Shown: positions 21,001 through 27,766 of the stretch, piece after piece
Layout: each line of letters starts with the position of its first letter
Numbering within the stretch: position 1 is the stretch's first letter
From: a virus
Virus record (IMG/VR): IMGVR_UViG_3300027844_000859
Coordinates: 1 to 36,885 of that record
DNA length: 36,885 nt
Strand: one strand, 5' to 3'
Notes under the pieces: model-generated
The model's database searches: none
Seen by the model: the letters and a program-made list of their open reading frames with translations, nothing else
What the model was told of the DNA's origin: nothing
Position numbers and translations under genes: made by a program

Positions 21001-24000
21001 TTTTTATATGATATAAGTGATAATGATATATTAACATATTTAGATTATATTGATCCACTACAAGGTAAAATTTTAGGCGTTGCTAGAGAAAATATTGATA
21101 TTATTACACCCGAAGATCCTGCAGGATACAGCGAAGGATCTATAAACACCTATGGAGATGTTTGGGGACAAGAACATGTAGGAAGAATTTGGTGGGACGT
21201 TACGAATACTAGATTTTTAAACTACAACCAAGATACTGAAGATTATAAAGCAAAACGTCTAGGTCAATTATTTACAGGATCAACCGCAGATATCTATCAA
21301 TGGGTATCAAGCGATGTTCAACCAGAAGACTATGAAGAAACAGGAACGCCATACAATACCACATCTTATACACAATTAAGTGATGTTATTGAAAATGGGT
21401 CAATTAAAACAAAATTTTATTTCTGGGTTAAAGACTTAGAAGTTGCTGACACATTTCATGGCAAAACATTAAGTCCTGTTGTTATTGCACAATATATTGA
21501 AAATCCAAAATCAAGTGGTATTCCATATATAGGTGCTATTGCATCAAATGCATTTGCAATTTATAATTCTCAATCTTTGATTAGTAGTAATGATAGTGTT
21601 GTACATATTGAATTTGATAGAGAAAATACAGAAAATAATATTCATGCAGAATACGAATTAATTAAAGACAGCGATCCTGCAGAATTTTTAAGCGATCGAG
21701 TATATCGTAAATTACAAGATTCATTTTGTGGCGTTGACTCAGCTGGTAACATAGTTCCAGATATAACACTATCTGATCAAGATAAAGTTGGTGTACAATT
21801 TAGACCAAGGCAATCTATGTTTAAAGATAGATTTAGTGCCCTTAAAAATTATATCACTAGAGCTAATTCAAACCTAGCAATATATCCAATCACTGAAATG
21901 AAAACATTTAAGTTATTAGATAGCGAAGAAAACGAACCAAGTATTACTAGTAATACCTGGGATACAAAAGTAGCCACCGAAATTGAACTTGAATATCAAC
22001 AATTTGAATTAGTAAGTGCAGGACATAGATATCTAGTAGAGGCCGATGGCAGTAATGGCGGACTTTGGGCAATTTATACATTACAAAGTGATAAAACAAC
22101 AACGCTAGTTACTAGAATACAAAATTATAAAACTCCCAATTATTGGGAATATACACATTGGTGGGCGATTGGATATAATAAAAATATTAATCCTGTTAGA
22201 GAAGTTGCAACTGTATCTGCATTAGAAACTGTTACTGATGTTCCAGCCGGCACTATTGTTAAAGTAACAGCCAATGCCCAAAATAAATGGGAACGACATG
22301 AACTTAAACCAAACGGTACCTGGGAACGGGTCGGATTACAAACTGGTACTATAAAAATAAAGTCTACATTACATGATTATAGTGTGAGCAATAATGGTTT
22401 CTCTAGAGAAGTATTTGATGCACAATATTTTGATGAGGAGCCAGTATTAGAAACAAGACAAATTATTAAAGCAATTAATGAAGAATTATTCGTTGATGAT
22501 TTAGCATCACACAGAATTGAGGGAATTAAATTAATATTTGAATATATTTTTAGCGAACAAGAAACCTCAGACTTCTTAATGAAAACAAGTTTAATTGATG
22601 TTGAACATACTGTACGTGAATTAAAAACATTTACTAATTTACAAAATGATAACCAAACATTTATTGAAAGTTATTTAAGTGAAGTTAAACCATACAGAAC
22701 ACAAATTAAAGAATTTAATTTAAAGTACACTGGAGTCGATACAGCAAACAGCGACACATCAGACTTTGATTTGCCATCTCAATATAATACATCATTAGCC
22801 AAGTACGTCAGCCCACAACATAAATTAGGTGGTGTCAGAGGTTCAGGTGAATATTACGATCTTGACGATGCAATTTGGTTAACACAACCTTATAAAGATT
22901 GGAAAAATAATTTTACATTATCCATTGATTCAATAACTGTTATTAGCGGTGGTAGTGGCTATACTAGTAAACCAATAGTTACAATTACAGGAGATTGCAC
23001 TACTCAAGCAACAATGGTGGCTGTTATTAATACAGCTGGTGCAGTTACCGCAATTACAATTACTAATAGTGGAGTTGGATATACTTCTACCCCAGTTATT
23101 ACAATATCTCAGGGCGGAGGAACTGGTGCAACAGCTATAGCCGTATGTAGCCCTGGTAGTGTTAGATCTTATAAAACTAGTATTAAATTTGACAGATATG
23201 AGTATTCTAGTTCAATAGTTGATTGGGCCGCAAGTACAGTTTATACACTTGATCAGTTAGTTCGTTATAATAATAAAGTTTATAAAGCATCTACTGGTGA
23301 TGGCTCTACATTAAGTGAAGCAACATTTAATCCATTAAACTATACATTAGTTGATGCTAGTGAATTAACAGGTATAGAACGAACTGCTGGATTATATGCT
23401 CCTACTAGCGACATGCCAGGTATTGACTTAGGATTATTAATATCCGGAATAGATTATCCGGGAGTAAAAGTAACAAGCCCAACGTTTAGTCAAAATACTG
23501 GATTCAATGTTGGTAACTTTGATATTAATCCATACGACAACTTAGACTTTGGTCCTGAGGGTAAACCTACATATAGTGATGTAATTTTAGATACCATTTA
23601 TCAAAGTAGTGCATTTACAAATTCATATCTTGGAACATTAAGCACAGATATTAATGTTGGAGGCGGTGTATTTATAGACACTTATAGCAGTCATGCACCA
23701 GAAGAATTTTTGCCAGGAGCAATATTTGATACATTAAATCTTACAGTTCTCACAAGACCTGGTGCAGACTATCTTAATAAAGGACTTTGTTTTACTGAGA
23801 AAACATCATTCTTCCAGTGGGACGGATTAACTATGATTCATAGTTTTAGTACTTTATTAGATGATCCTTTTGAATTAAGAGTATTCAACCTTACCACAGG
23901 TAAAAGTTTAAGGTTTAATAATGTTGGCGAAACCGCTACTGTAGATTTTACTGTAGATTGGTTAGGTAAAACTATAACACTTGTTAGCTCAGCTACTGAT

Positions 24001-25647
24001 TTCCGTGCCTCAACAAATGATGTAATTGGAATTACTGCATATGGTATTGGCGGCGGTAATCAATTATGGCAACAAAGTTATAGTCCAGCCGATTATATAC
24101 AAGACAACAATGAAGTACATATCATTGTTCCTGTTAAGCATGAAGAAATAAGAGATGTTGTAATTTATATTAATGGTAAACGTATTACATCAAACTATAG
24201 CATAGACAATTATGATAGTGCAAGCACCTGGGATAATTCTACATATGGTTTTGAAACAAAGATATTAATTAAGAAAGAACAAGCTGTAACTGCAACAGAT
24301 TATATCGCTATAGATGTTTTAGGTTTTGAAGATAACGAACAAGATAGTGCATTAACAATTTATTATGAATTTAATGCATCATTATCTATAATGCATAATA
24401 ATCCTATAACACAAAATATTTCAACTGATAATTCAAGTTATGATTATGCTTTAACTAATGATTTATCGGGTAGTAATTCAGATCTCGCTATTGTTGAATT
24501 GAATGGATTAAGATTAAGACCGCCTGAAGGATTTGAATTTGATTCAGATGGATCAACAACAATTTATACTTTATTTCAAACAACTGATACTTCTGTTAGT
24601 AGTATCGCAGACAATGAATTGGCTGTTTATAAAGATGATATAAAATTAACACTAGGTGCTGATTATACATTTACAACAACAGATGGTAGTTCATCACGTA
24701 GCGTAATATTAGCAACACCTCCATATCCAGAAGAAAAAATAAAGATTTTTATAAGAACAGATGCTGAATATACCATTGATCCAAGCACAAATATATTAAC
24801 AATTAAATCTACAGTTTCATTACCTGCAGATAATCATATTTCAGTTACAACTTTTAATCAGACTGGTAGACTTGATGGCGTAACCAAAGTCTATGATGGT
24901 CAATCAATTGTAACTGTTGAGACACCAAGTGGTTTTGATATGGTGGGTTTTGATGAAACTGCTACACCATTTGATAAAGTTGTGACAACTCAAGTTTTAG
25001 TATCAGAATACGAATTAGGTAGAGATATTACTAAACCAGAAAAATTAATAGTACATGTTAATGGTCAACGTAAATTCTATGGATCAGATTTTAAACTTAA
25101 AGACGGGGATATTAGCAAAATTGAATTTACGTCACTTAGTATATCTGCTACTGATTATATAAGTGTTACATTAACAAGTGAAAATCTAGTCCCAGCTAGA
25201 CTAGAATATAATATCTTCCATGATATGAAAGGTAATAAAGCAATTTATAGACAGCTCGAAACCAAAACAACAGAATTAACTTCTCCGCTTGGAAAAGAAG
25301 ATTTATTCATTTATGTTAATGATGCTAGTGTATTAGGTGCACCAGATTTAACTAATAATGTTTTTGGAATTATTATAATTGATGAAGAACGTATCACTTA
25401 TCGTACTAGAGATATAACTAATAATAAATTAGGTGGATTACGTAGAGGAACAGCAGGTACATCACTTAGTACACATGCCACAGCAACTAAAGTTTATAAT
25501 AAGAGTATTGGTGAATATCTTGACTGGCCATATACTACATTCTTATATAAGAGTACAGATGGTGTAGATGATGGTTCAACAATTATACAAGAAGATCCGT
25601 TACAAAAGACAGATTCTATACCGGCAAAATTCTTAAGAAACGAGTAA
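12019..25647 (+). CDS. Giant tail/baseplate structural protein (gp7 position)
   Basis: One uninterrupted 4542-residue frame directly after gp6, where T4 has gp7 (1032 residues). The N-terminus (TIDLLPEIFRTTTNEKFLNA, then YYSWDPLIDYDKFINFSQYY) is characteristic of giant marine T4-like structural proteins. Seven FG-GAP-like blade motifs lie at about residues 2248, 2301, 2357, 2550, 2685, 2840 and 2934 (for example FGSSVSQSKNGKVALIGSP and FGHSLDVSSNALGIAVGAPG), suggesting a beta-propeller. A VNG/DYTY/ITF/GD beta module recurs at about 1135, 2419, 2488, 2620, 4045, 4196 and 4340. Two ChtBD3-like stretches (about 1834 and 3736) and a GGSGYTSKP/SGVGYTSTP pair (about 3644-3700) are also present. No membrane segment or catalytic motif is recognised. 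It probably forms a peripheral baseplate or fibre structure. Gp7 homology rests on position only. Confidence 0.85.
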   Translation: MAIRTKTIDLLPEIFRTTTNEKFLNATLEQLVQPSQLKRVEGYIGLKTGLGVSAADAYVREPDTTRQNYQLEPTVCYKKTNTNETEDLITYPGMVDALKTHSANTNKHNRLFTSEYYSWDPLIDYDKFINFSQYYWTPAGADSVDIKLTDLVSQDAYTITRGTDGYTFDTIKGDNPTVSLMRGGNYTFTVNQTGNPFYIQTDSGTSGTVPGQPNQSSREVFGVENNGDDNGVITFKVPDADAQNQFLTMTKTDDVDLVTDLRFDQINNRYVKTAEGTTNEDFRFLTSFDEDVVTFDGKVMNGFGVTPFDSAIDIAQDIEIDGVKDLDGKTIIFTNQNPGDGAESGWRTQEQFDGVTYDNDDDVWDKEVEITLQSQRYSIWKIKYLSDDSTDNQFISLSRIQEVPNNTKVYIKSGTTFNNEHFYKDAEGFFQQQPLITATSDTLYYQDGTDATKFGVIRLVEGDAAQTLDVTADILGKIQYTSPTGVKLNNGLKIIFRGPTEPTSYQDNEFYVEGCGSSIKLLALTDFQTPEAFTISESKPFDDVGFDSVAYDSSLNAPTALDYFTINRASPDQNPWSRSNRWVHIDIINQSAEINNVPAVLNQANRAKRPVIEFKSGLRLYDFGTSGIAPVDIIDTAQVDALSNVHGSLGYTVDGFKLLDGSRIIFTNDDDTTVKNKVYKVEIIDPVGISMDPGQTSVPIINLVLESDLINTDTSVYCKSGVTLQGKSFRYNGTDWIQGQQKTAVNQQPLFDIFDSAGKSLSDVTAYPSSSFVGTKLFSYSPGTGNIDSILGLRLKYESVSNVGDIVFDNNFYKDTFISTVDVTSSTKNIAIGFARQYTDKTTYSDLSGWQKAKTNSKQPQVFTFKIDGTTLTTTSTLKCDIKYDATDDNAVYVDVNNKFKDSSTYTITSTIGTTITSSTGTRTTNGTTSITFASALTKNDIVQVFINSKEVSKEGAYYQVPLNLANNAVNKSFDTITLGAIRNHFVGMAQRTPKLSGTILGSNNIRNLGNYESYGVQIVEHSAPMQFMATFCKDSNINFFDALDFSRNEYEKFKKRLLDAISTKEYTGDTTAKQLDGALNDINRGMNPDSPFYWTDTLPMGEVFTETKYTITPTDDDIFDTVQTYDFTKANFLALSIYVNDILLVKDTDYTVATDGPRVIILKILSSGDVLKIREYGNTAGNFLPATPTKLGLYDSYLPEIVTDTTYTTAHTVIVGHDGSRTMSYGDSRDDILLEFEKRIYNNLKVNIAPPMHWYDVIPGKFRTTDYTTEECINLLAPSFLDWVSQNRIDFKAQTYSASEKKTWNYSSATNRVDDSLLLGHTRGNHILFYDTDDPGSRPWEMLGFTKKPVWWENAYGPAPYTSDNEILWGDLALGKVVDPAGVYYLTDFVRPGLETIKPTDDEGATKSIFDVLVKNYDELSLKKSWDAGDVGPAENAWRKSSSWAFAIQKLLAQTQPAKYFTLNVDIDRYRYSTSVGHYLYDSRDRLTTSIELCGEDTPKHSYINWIDGHSRVQGISSNTHIKNLLSNSTIQLSYRTASYTDKQYLKVFTEKTSTNSLNTSLLLPDESYEILTYNNEIFDTVAYSSVIVQKVEGGFSIFGLGKTNQYFTIFESIPNGNVTSFNVGSTQVSLSKDFSTTEKLVPYGYTFTNVGTACDFLNSYGKWLESKGFIFDDRENEYFLNWSQMINELLYWSQQGWIDGSIINLNPNANKLKIERTNAIVAPILGQTANDFVLNQNKVKINNEDLIWDRIDNKFTITSTNEDAISFIELKFTSYEHVLLFDNTSVFNDLLYNPSTGQRQARLKLVGYNTDSWDGTLNSPGLFRNDSSTVNEWASNIKYYKGEIVLRKSKFYSAVEPVPPSEKFDVTKWVETEYDQIKKGMIPNIYLKNNESEGFYNKTLANLESDADQLGFGLVGFKTRDYMEGLNLNDISQMGIYSNFIGTKGTTQALDIFKNSKLSKELSDYTIHENWAIKLGNYGASENRSYFEVKLNASSSTGNPSTIKIIEDLDNATADQNTFITDIYKSSYNITTTAILPTTDFINNDQSLPDAGFVHFDDVEVKSFNLDDFSEIVNKLDIITEGSKIWIAKDNRYTWNVYRASLQEAELIAMVDNLDETTTFTFDGKHELVKNDIFIIKHFKTELDGAFKVASVNNLSQITVNFSFPEGLNNTLTQTDIGIVFILKTAKVTQASDVADLSYVTELVTGEKIWVQEYNSGQWATLEKIQPFTSANTTNIDPYSAVANGKFGSSVSQSKNGKVALIGSPDAGTGVVDVYVEGDTATTLSHSENLTCGATGISGFGTVVRSSDNKWHITGARLSQSEEGFAVIIRQLPNSEVFQDYQLLTVPTGRSSSTMSDFGYSVAISQNSRVIWVGAPGIDKVYGYQLNEYEDQLQRFTGDGSTREFDITGLVDVDSTDELSVVVNNVIQTLTTQWSYSTALKTITFVTAPAAGLPIKIKRLSTSTITTFDGSSVDFSLATLKQATSIEAFQVRLDDVLQRPHYDYTYDSGTKVITFTTAPASSAVASINSTDYFSLFATISNPTSDPMRFGHSLATTTDGRQVTIGALEGAGGDSALGVGEIYVYDRDCQRFHLTKTVDYGDSGLDTVTYTTTSAITGVPTVLLNEKILEDDNVVNSGGYTYSGSTVTFKTASGIKIGDFIDIETNNMSLVEILSSSAVVGDAEFGYDVKICSYNCSIYAGCPGDTKSNTEGIIKDDAGSVARFINKSRVYGLITGTVENPTVTIGQRIRINDFYVTFTGTSLDNVVTDINNANIPNVTASNSSNKLHLTLDSLVTTALNNKLIVWPVTGNESVLTDLGLTIFSFMQTMYNPFPRQFARFGHSLDVSSNALGIAVGAPGGATNLIVTFDIATMGATLQTKFDAGATVIKDIQTASGAVYTFDYLKSTTDTFINPGKFVYGQQITDTKVTALNDYGKSVDYVSGKLLVGSPGYDTTTLTDSGRIVRFYDTEYRSSWSVKREQTKTVNTALLDSSFLYDISDNDILTYLDYIDPLQGKILGVARENIDIITPEDPAGYSEGSINTYGDVWGQEHVGRIWWDVTNTRFLNYNQDTEDYKAKRLGQLFTGSTADIYQWVSSDVQPEDYEETGTPYNTTSYTQLSDVIENGSIKTKFYFWVKDLEVADTFHGKTLSPVVIAQYIENPKSSGIPYIGAIASNAFAIYNSQSLISSNDSVVHIEFDRENTENNIHAEYELIKDSDPAEFLSDRVYRKLQDSFCGVDSAGNIVPDITLSDQDKVGVQFRPRQSMFKDRFSALKNYITRANSNLAIYPITEMKTFKLLDSEENEPSITSNTWDTKVATEIELEYQQFELVSAGHRYLVEADGSNGGLWAIYTLQSDKTTTLVTRIQNYKTPNYWEYTHWWAIGYNKNINPVREVATVSALETVTDVPAGTIVKVTANAQNKWERHELKPNGTWERVGLQTGTIKIKSTLHDYSVSNNGFSREVFDAQYFDEEPVLETRQIIKAINEELFVDDLASHRIEGIKLIFEYIFSEQETSDFLMKTSLIDVEHTVRELKTFTNLQNDNQTFIESYLSEVKPYRTQIKEFNLKYTGVDTANSDTSDFDLPSQYNTSLAKYVSPQHKLGGVRGSGEYYDLDDAIWLTQPYKDWKNNFTLSIDSITVISGGSGYTSKPIVTITGDCTTQATMVAVINTAGAVTAITITNSGVGYTSTPVITISQGGGTGATAIAVCSPGSVRSYKTSIKFDRYEYSSSIVDWAASTVYTLDQLVRYNNKVYKASTGDGSTLSEATFNPLNYTLVDASELTGIERTAGLYAPTSDMPGIDLGLLISGIDYPGVKVTSPTFSQNTGFNVGNFDINPYDNLDFGPEGKPTYSDVILDTIYQSSAFTNSYLGTLSTDINVGGGVFIDTYSSHAPEEFLPGAIFDTLNLTVLTRPGADYLNKGLCFTEKTSFFQWDGLTMIHSFSTLLDDPFELRVFNLTTGKSLRFNNVGETATVDFTVDWLGKTITLVSSATDFRASTNDVIGITAYGIGGGNQLWQQSYSPADYIQDNNEVHIIVPVKHEEIRDVVIYINGKRITSNYSIDNYDSASTWDNSTYGFETKILIKKEQAVTATDYIAIDVLGFEDNEQDSALTIYYEFNASLSIMHNNPITQNISTDNSSYDYALTNDLSGSNSDLAIVELNGLRLRPPEGFEFDSDGSTTIYTLFQTTDTSVSSIADNELAVYKDDIKLTLGADYTFTTTDGSSSRSVILATPPYPEEKIKIFIRTDAEYTIDPSTNILTIKSTVSLPADNHISVTTFNQTGRLDGVTKVYDGQSIVTVETPSGFDMVGFDETATPFDKVVTTQVLVSEYELGRDITKPEKLIVHVNGQRKFYGSDFKLKDGDISKIEFTSLSISATDYISVTLTSENLVPARLEYNIFHDMKGNKAIYRQLETKTTELTSPLGKEDLFIYVNDASVLGAPDLTNNVFGIIIIDEERITYRTRDITNNKLGGLRRGTAGTSLSTHATATKVYNKSIGEYLDWPYTTFLYKSTDGVDDGSTIIQEDPLQKTDSIPAKFLRNE

Positions 25648-25655
25648 TAAAACTA

Positions 25656-25670
25656 AGGTAAATACAGTAT
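25656..25670 (+). repeat. Second copy of AGGTAAATACAGTAT, overlapping a start codon
   Basis: This 15-base string is identical to positions 1266-1280. Here it overlaps the ATG at 25669. Its AAGG (25655-25658) can also serve as the ribosome site for that gene, with a 10-base spacer. A late promoter at this spot would start within the coding region, so its role may be translational, or it may drive 26386 and later genes. Confidence 0.45.
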
Positions 25671-26331
25671 GAATGAAGAAAATACAAATAATGAAACTCA
25701 AAATGAAAAAGAAAATACCCCTACACCTAACGAGAAAGGCGGAGTATTAATCGAAGGGCATATTAAAATATTTGACCCTAATAATGATGAAGTTTTTGTT
25801 GATAAACGCAATGCTATTCATTATGAAAATTTTTCTAATAGTTTAGCACAGGCAATGAGTAATAAGAATTTAGGTCACATTTATAATATGTGCTTTGGCA
25901 ACGGAGGATCTTCAGTTGATCCTACAGGAATTATTACATATCTTCCACCAAATACAACAGGCACAAATGCTGACTTATATAATAAAACATATACAAAAGT
26001 AGTAGATGATACAGCCGCGGCAAATACTGACCCATCAAGAAACAAACTTACAGTATCACATACAAGTGGTAAAGTTTATACAGATATTGTATGTACTTGT
26101 TTACTAGATTATGGTGAGCCGGCTGGACAAGAAGCATTTGATAACTCAGTAAATCTCGATGGAGAGTATGTATTTGATGAATTGGGGTTAACATCATGGC
26201 AAGGATCATCAACTGATCTTGATCTAGTAACCCATGTAATTTTTCACCCAGTACAAAAAAGCCTGAATAGGCAAATTCAGATCGACTATACTGTTAGAAT
26301 ACAGACGTTGACTGATTTAAGTACTACGTAA
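25669..26331 (+). CDS. Conserved virion structural protein
   Basis: This 220-residue protein opens with a hydrophilic Asn/Glu-rich tail (1-24). It then has IEGHIKIFDPNNDEVFVDKR, NAIHYENFSNSLAQAMSN, a Gly-rich CFGNGGSSVDPTGIITYL segment and a C-terminal LVTHVIFHPVQKSLNRQIQI. From memory, closely similar proteins occur among marine T4-like virion proteins between the giant protein and the fibres. I cannot assign a T4 number; gp8 or gp9 are possible by position but I see no decisive motif. It follows the giant gene by 21 bases. The fold is probably all-beta with no membrane segment. Confidence 0.7.
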   Translation: MNEENTNNETQNEKENTPTPNEKGGVLIEGHIKIFDPNNDEVFVDKRNAIHYENFSNSLAQAMSNKNLGHIYNMCFGNGGSSVDPTGIITYLPPNTTGTNADLYNKTYTKVVDDTAAANTDPSRNKLTVSHTSGKVYTDIVCTCLLDYGEPAGQEAFDNSVNLDGEYVFDELGLTSWQGSSTDLDLVTHVIFHPVQKSLNRQIQIDYTVRIQTLTDLSTT

Positions 26332-26353
26332 AAAGTATATACTTAAAGAAATT

Positions 26354-26361
26354 GATAAATA
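26354..26361 (+). promoter_or_regulatory. Late promoter motif upstream of the 26386 fibre gene
   Basis: GATAAATA lies 24 bases before the ATG, followed by a good ribosome site CGGAGA (26373-26378, GGAG eight bases from the ATG). One mismatch to TATAAATA. The 54-base gap, with promoter and ribosome site correctly spaced, is the best complete late transcription start arrangement in the window. Confidence 0.65.
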
Positions 26362-26385
26362 ATACAAAGAATCGGAGATAAAGAA

Positions 26386-27738
26386 ATGGCATACACAATC
26401 AATTTAACAGATGGTACAATTTTTGCTACAGTAGCAGATGGTACCATTAACACTGACAGTTCCGTAACTGTTGTTGGAAAGAACTACGCTGGCTATGGTG
26501 AGTTTTTAAACGAAAACTTCATAAAGTTGCTAGAAAGCAACGCTAATACTAGTCAGCCATCTGCACCATTAACAGGACAACTTTGGTACGATAAAACTAA
26601 TAGTTTACTAAAAGTTTATAGTGGTACACTATTTAAAAATTTAGGATCTGCTACAAGTGCTACAACTGCACCGTCTGGCCAAGTTGCTGGCGATTTGTGG
26701 TTTGATAGCACAAACGAACAATTAAAAGTTTATAATGGTACCACACACATTTTAGTTGGACCATCATTTACAGCAGGTTCAGGCACATCAGGCGCCATTG
26801 TAGAAACAGTTCAAGATGGATCAGCAGTTGATCATGTTGTGGTCAAAATGTATGTTTCATCTACAGTTGTTTCCATTACTAGTAAAGATACTACATTTAC
26901 TCCGGCTGTTAGTATCTCAGGTTTTGCTACTGTTGTTCCTGGTATTAATATTAGTACTACAGTAAGTGGTGCTGTTCTTACTGGTACATCTTCAAATGCT
27001 CAACTATTAGACAGTATCGATTCGACAGGCTTTTTGAGTGCTACCGGTAATGATACTACTTCTGGAACACTTGGTGTATTAAATGATACCGGTGTAGTTG
27101 TTGGTGCTGATAGTGATTTAAAATTATCTGTTGCAACAAACGACGCTGTTATACAAAATCAAACAAGCAATGGTAATATTTTAGTTAAAATTAATGATGG
27201 TGGTGTTACCACTACAGTATTAAACATTATGGGTGCTGATGGAAACATTAATCCAGGTGCTAATAATACAATTAACTTAGGTACTACTGCATTGCAATAT
27301 AAAGAAATTAAGGCCGTAACATTTACAGGTCTTAGTAGCTCAGCACAATACGCGGATTTAGCTGAACGCTTTGAAGCTGATTGTGAAATGGATCCAGGTA
27401 CTGTTGTTGCATTAGGTGGATCTGCTGAAGTTACTCAAGCAAGTGAAGATTTAAGTGAAGAAGTTTTTGGTGTTGTTAGTACACACGCCGCATATTTAAT
27501 GAATTCAAATGCAGGAAGTAATGAAACACACCCTAAAATTGCTTTATCTGGTCGAACACCTGTACGTGTAATTGGCACAGTAAACAAAGGTGATAGGTTG
27601 GTTTCTGCAGGAAACGGTCTTGCAAGGGCCGCTCAATCAGGAGAAACAAATTCATTTAATGTCATCGGTCGATCATTAACGAATAAATATACAACAGAAG
27701 AGGGCACAGTTGAAGCGATTGTTGCAATCTCACATTAA
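26386..27738 (+). CDS. Tail fibre-like protein with repeated GQLWYD module and Peptidase_G2-like C-terminus
   Basis: The protein has 450 residues. Two copies of a short module lie at about 57-87 and 94-125: APLTGQLWYDKTNSLLKVYSG and GQVAGDLWFDSTNEQLKVYNG share G-x-LW-(Y/F)-D and LKVY-x-G. The middle is Thr/Ser/Val-rich, fibre-like beta sequence (about 130-310). The C-terminal 120 residues begin YADLAERFEADCEMDPGTVV, then VFGVVSTHAAYLMN and ALSGRTPVRVIGTVNKGDRL. They resemble the domain seen at the end of phage fibres and neck appendages (Peptidase_G2, an intramolecular chaperone that may self-cleave). It probably acts in adsorption. The chaperone call is moderate; no cleavage site is identified. 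It has its own promoter and ribosome site. Confidence 0.75.
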   Translation: MAYTINLTDGTIFATVADGTINTDSSVTVVGKNYAGYGEFLNENFIKLLESNANTSQPSAPLTGQLWYDKTNSLLKVYSGTLFKNLGSATSATTAPSGQVAGDLWFDSTNEQLKVYNGTTHILVGPSFTAGSGTSGAIVETVQDGSAVDHVVVKMYVSSTVVSITSKDTTFTPAVSISGFATVVPGINISTTVSGAVLTGTSSNAQLLDSIDSTGFLSATGNDTTSGTLGVLNDTGVVVGADSDLKLSVATNDAVIQNQTSNGNILVKINDGGVTTTVLNIMGADGNINPGANNTINLGTTALQYKEIKAVTFTGLSSSAQYADLAERFEADCEMDPGTVVALGGSAEVTQASEDLSEEVFGVVSTHAAYLMNSNAGSNETHPKIALSGRTPVRVIGTVNKGDRLVSAGNGLARAAQSGETNSFNVIGRSLTNKYTTEEGTVEAIVAISH

Positions 27739-27766
27739 TACTAAGAACGGAGAGGGATAAAATAAC

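Noticed and set aside
26316-26347. Inverted repeat TTTAAGTA/TACTTAAA and the palindrome AAGTATATACTT after the 25669 gene
   Set aside because: Eight A/T-dominated pairs with a 16-base loop and no T-run; too weak to call a terminator, and the left arm is within the coding end.
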